Positions 63,594 through 64,000 of a stretch of DNA of 64,000 nt are shown piece after piece; position 1 is the stretch's first letter; each line of letters starts with the position of its first letter. The DNA comes from Mucilaginibacter sp. (GTDB taxonomy: Bacteria; Bacteroidota; Bacteroidia; Sphingobacteriales; Sphingobacteriaceae). The stretch is taken from assembly GCA_030445275.1 (NCBI GenBank), contig JAUCSE010000052.1, forward strand, positions 1-64,000. Direction: 5' to 3'. Both the position numbers and the translations under genes were made by a program. Below the pieces are notes generated by a model, which was not told the origin of the DNA, ran no database searches, and was given only the letters and a program-made list of their open reading frames with translations.

Positions 63594-64000
63594 ATGAAAA
63601 CGAACAGAACATTTACCATGATAAAGCCTGATGCTGTAGCAAACGGGCATATTGGTGCAATTGTAGACAAGATAACCAAGAGCGGATTTAAATTGATCGC
63701 CCTGAAATATACTGCATTAAGCACTGAAAAAGCAGGTCAGTTTTATGAAGTACATAAAGAACGCCCTTTTTACAAGGACCTGGTTAACTTCATGTCATCA
63801 GGACCAATTGTAGCTGCTATATTAGAAAAAGATAACGCCGTTGAAGATTTCCGTAAGCTGATTGGCGCTACTGATCCGGCTAAAGCCGAAGAAGGTACTA
63901 TCCGCAACCTGTTTGCCAAATCAATTGAGGCCAACGCGGTTCATGGTTCAGACTCTGACGAAAACGCTGAAATTGAAGGTAGTTTCTTCTTTTCGGCTTT
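63594..64000 (+). CDS. ndk: Nucleoside-diphosphate kinase (3' end outside the window)
   Basis: The first 135 residues are present: MKTNRTFTMIKPDAVANGHIG at the start, then the GATDPAKAEEGTIRNLFAKS segment and NAVHGSDSDENA with the active-site His that carries the phosphate. The family is about 139 aa, so only a few residues are missing past 64000. It balances nucleoside triphosphate pools. Divergent from the DHH phosphoesterase gene. Confidence 0.95.
   Translation, partial: MKTNRTFTMIKPDAVANGHIGAIVDKITKSGFKLIALKYTALSTEKAGQFYEVHKERPFYKDLVNFMSSGPIVAAILEKDNAVEDFRKLIGATDPAKAEEGTIRNLFAKSIEANAVHGSDSDENAEIEGSFFFSA

Overview
The window looks like chromosomal DNA of a Bacteroidota bacterium, most likely family Sphingobacteriaceae (Mucilaginibacter/Pedobacter type). 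The evidence is SusC/SusD pairs, ECF sigma/FecR cascades, LytS/LytTR two-component pairs, promoters of the form TTG-N17-23-TAnnTTTG, very few Shine-Dalgarno sites, and many dispersed palindromic intergenic repeats. No rRNA, CRISPR array, prophage or intact transposase was seen.

Layout. 0-14 kb: four near-identical initiator tRNA-Met genes are scattered among a Crp/Fnr regulator divergent from a DUF308-like membrane protein, a secreted GH2 glycosidase, an MpaB/DUF2236 oxygenase-like protein, an SDR/AraC pair, a LytS/LytTR pair and a receiver-like protein lacking its phospho-acceptor Asp. 14-18 kb: alpha/beta hydrolase, DHFR-like reductase, a 198-bp MITE-like element, S41 peptidase, VOC protein. 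18.5-22 kb: a copper-handling group (Cys/His-rich small protein, DUF3347 protein, multicopper oxidase with a CopB-like tail). 22.4-30.6 kb (minus): heptaheme lipoprotein, then SusD, SusC, FecR and ECF sigma. 30.9-32.8 kb: CobW-family GTPase and Lgt. 33-36.6 kb (minus): a tight five-gene operon (ABC ATPase, FtsX-like permease, two secreted CxxCG proteins, a flavin disulfide reductase-like enzyme), followed by a TonB-dependent receptor at 37-39.7 kb. 40-44.3 kb: sugar MFS porter and a long mannose-6-phosphate isomerase divergent from a GntR/UTRA regulator. 45.4-50 kb: aldehyde dehydrogenase, LysR divergent from mdaB/quinol monooxygenase/aldo-keto reductase. 50.3-55.1 kb: sigma, FecR and an STN-containing protein whose barrel is not a TonB receptor, plus a small membrane protein and a stand-alone barrel. 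55.4-58.2 kb: secreted protein and a second LytS/LytTR pair. 58.5-64 kb: housekeeping genes (asparaginase, TatD, two FKBP isomerases, DHH phosphoesterase, partial ndk).

The most interesting signals are these. (1) Two identical 18-bp palindromes between the Crp/Fnr gene and the DUF308-like gene lie at the same distance (36.5 bp) from the -7 box of each divergent promoter. (2) A shared 19-bp box overlies the -33 elements of both the CobW gene and the five-gene ABC operon, suggesting one metalloregulon. (3) A sigma/FecR cascade ends in an STN protein with LA_2272-like repeats and a C-terminal barrel that recurs as a separate downstream gene. (4) Palindromic repeats are nested inside one another. 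All functional statements come from reading the sequence; no database search was run.
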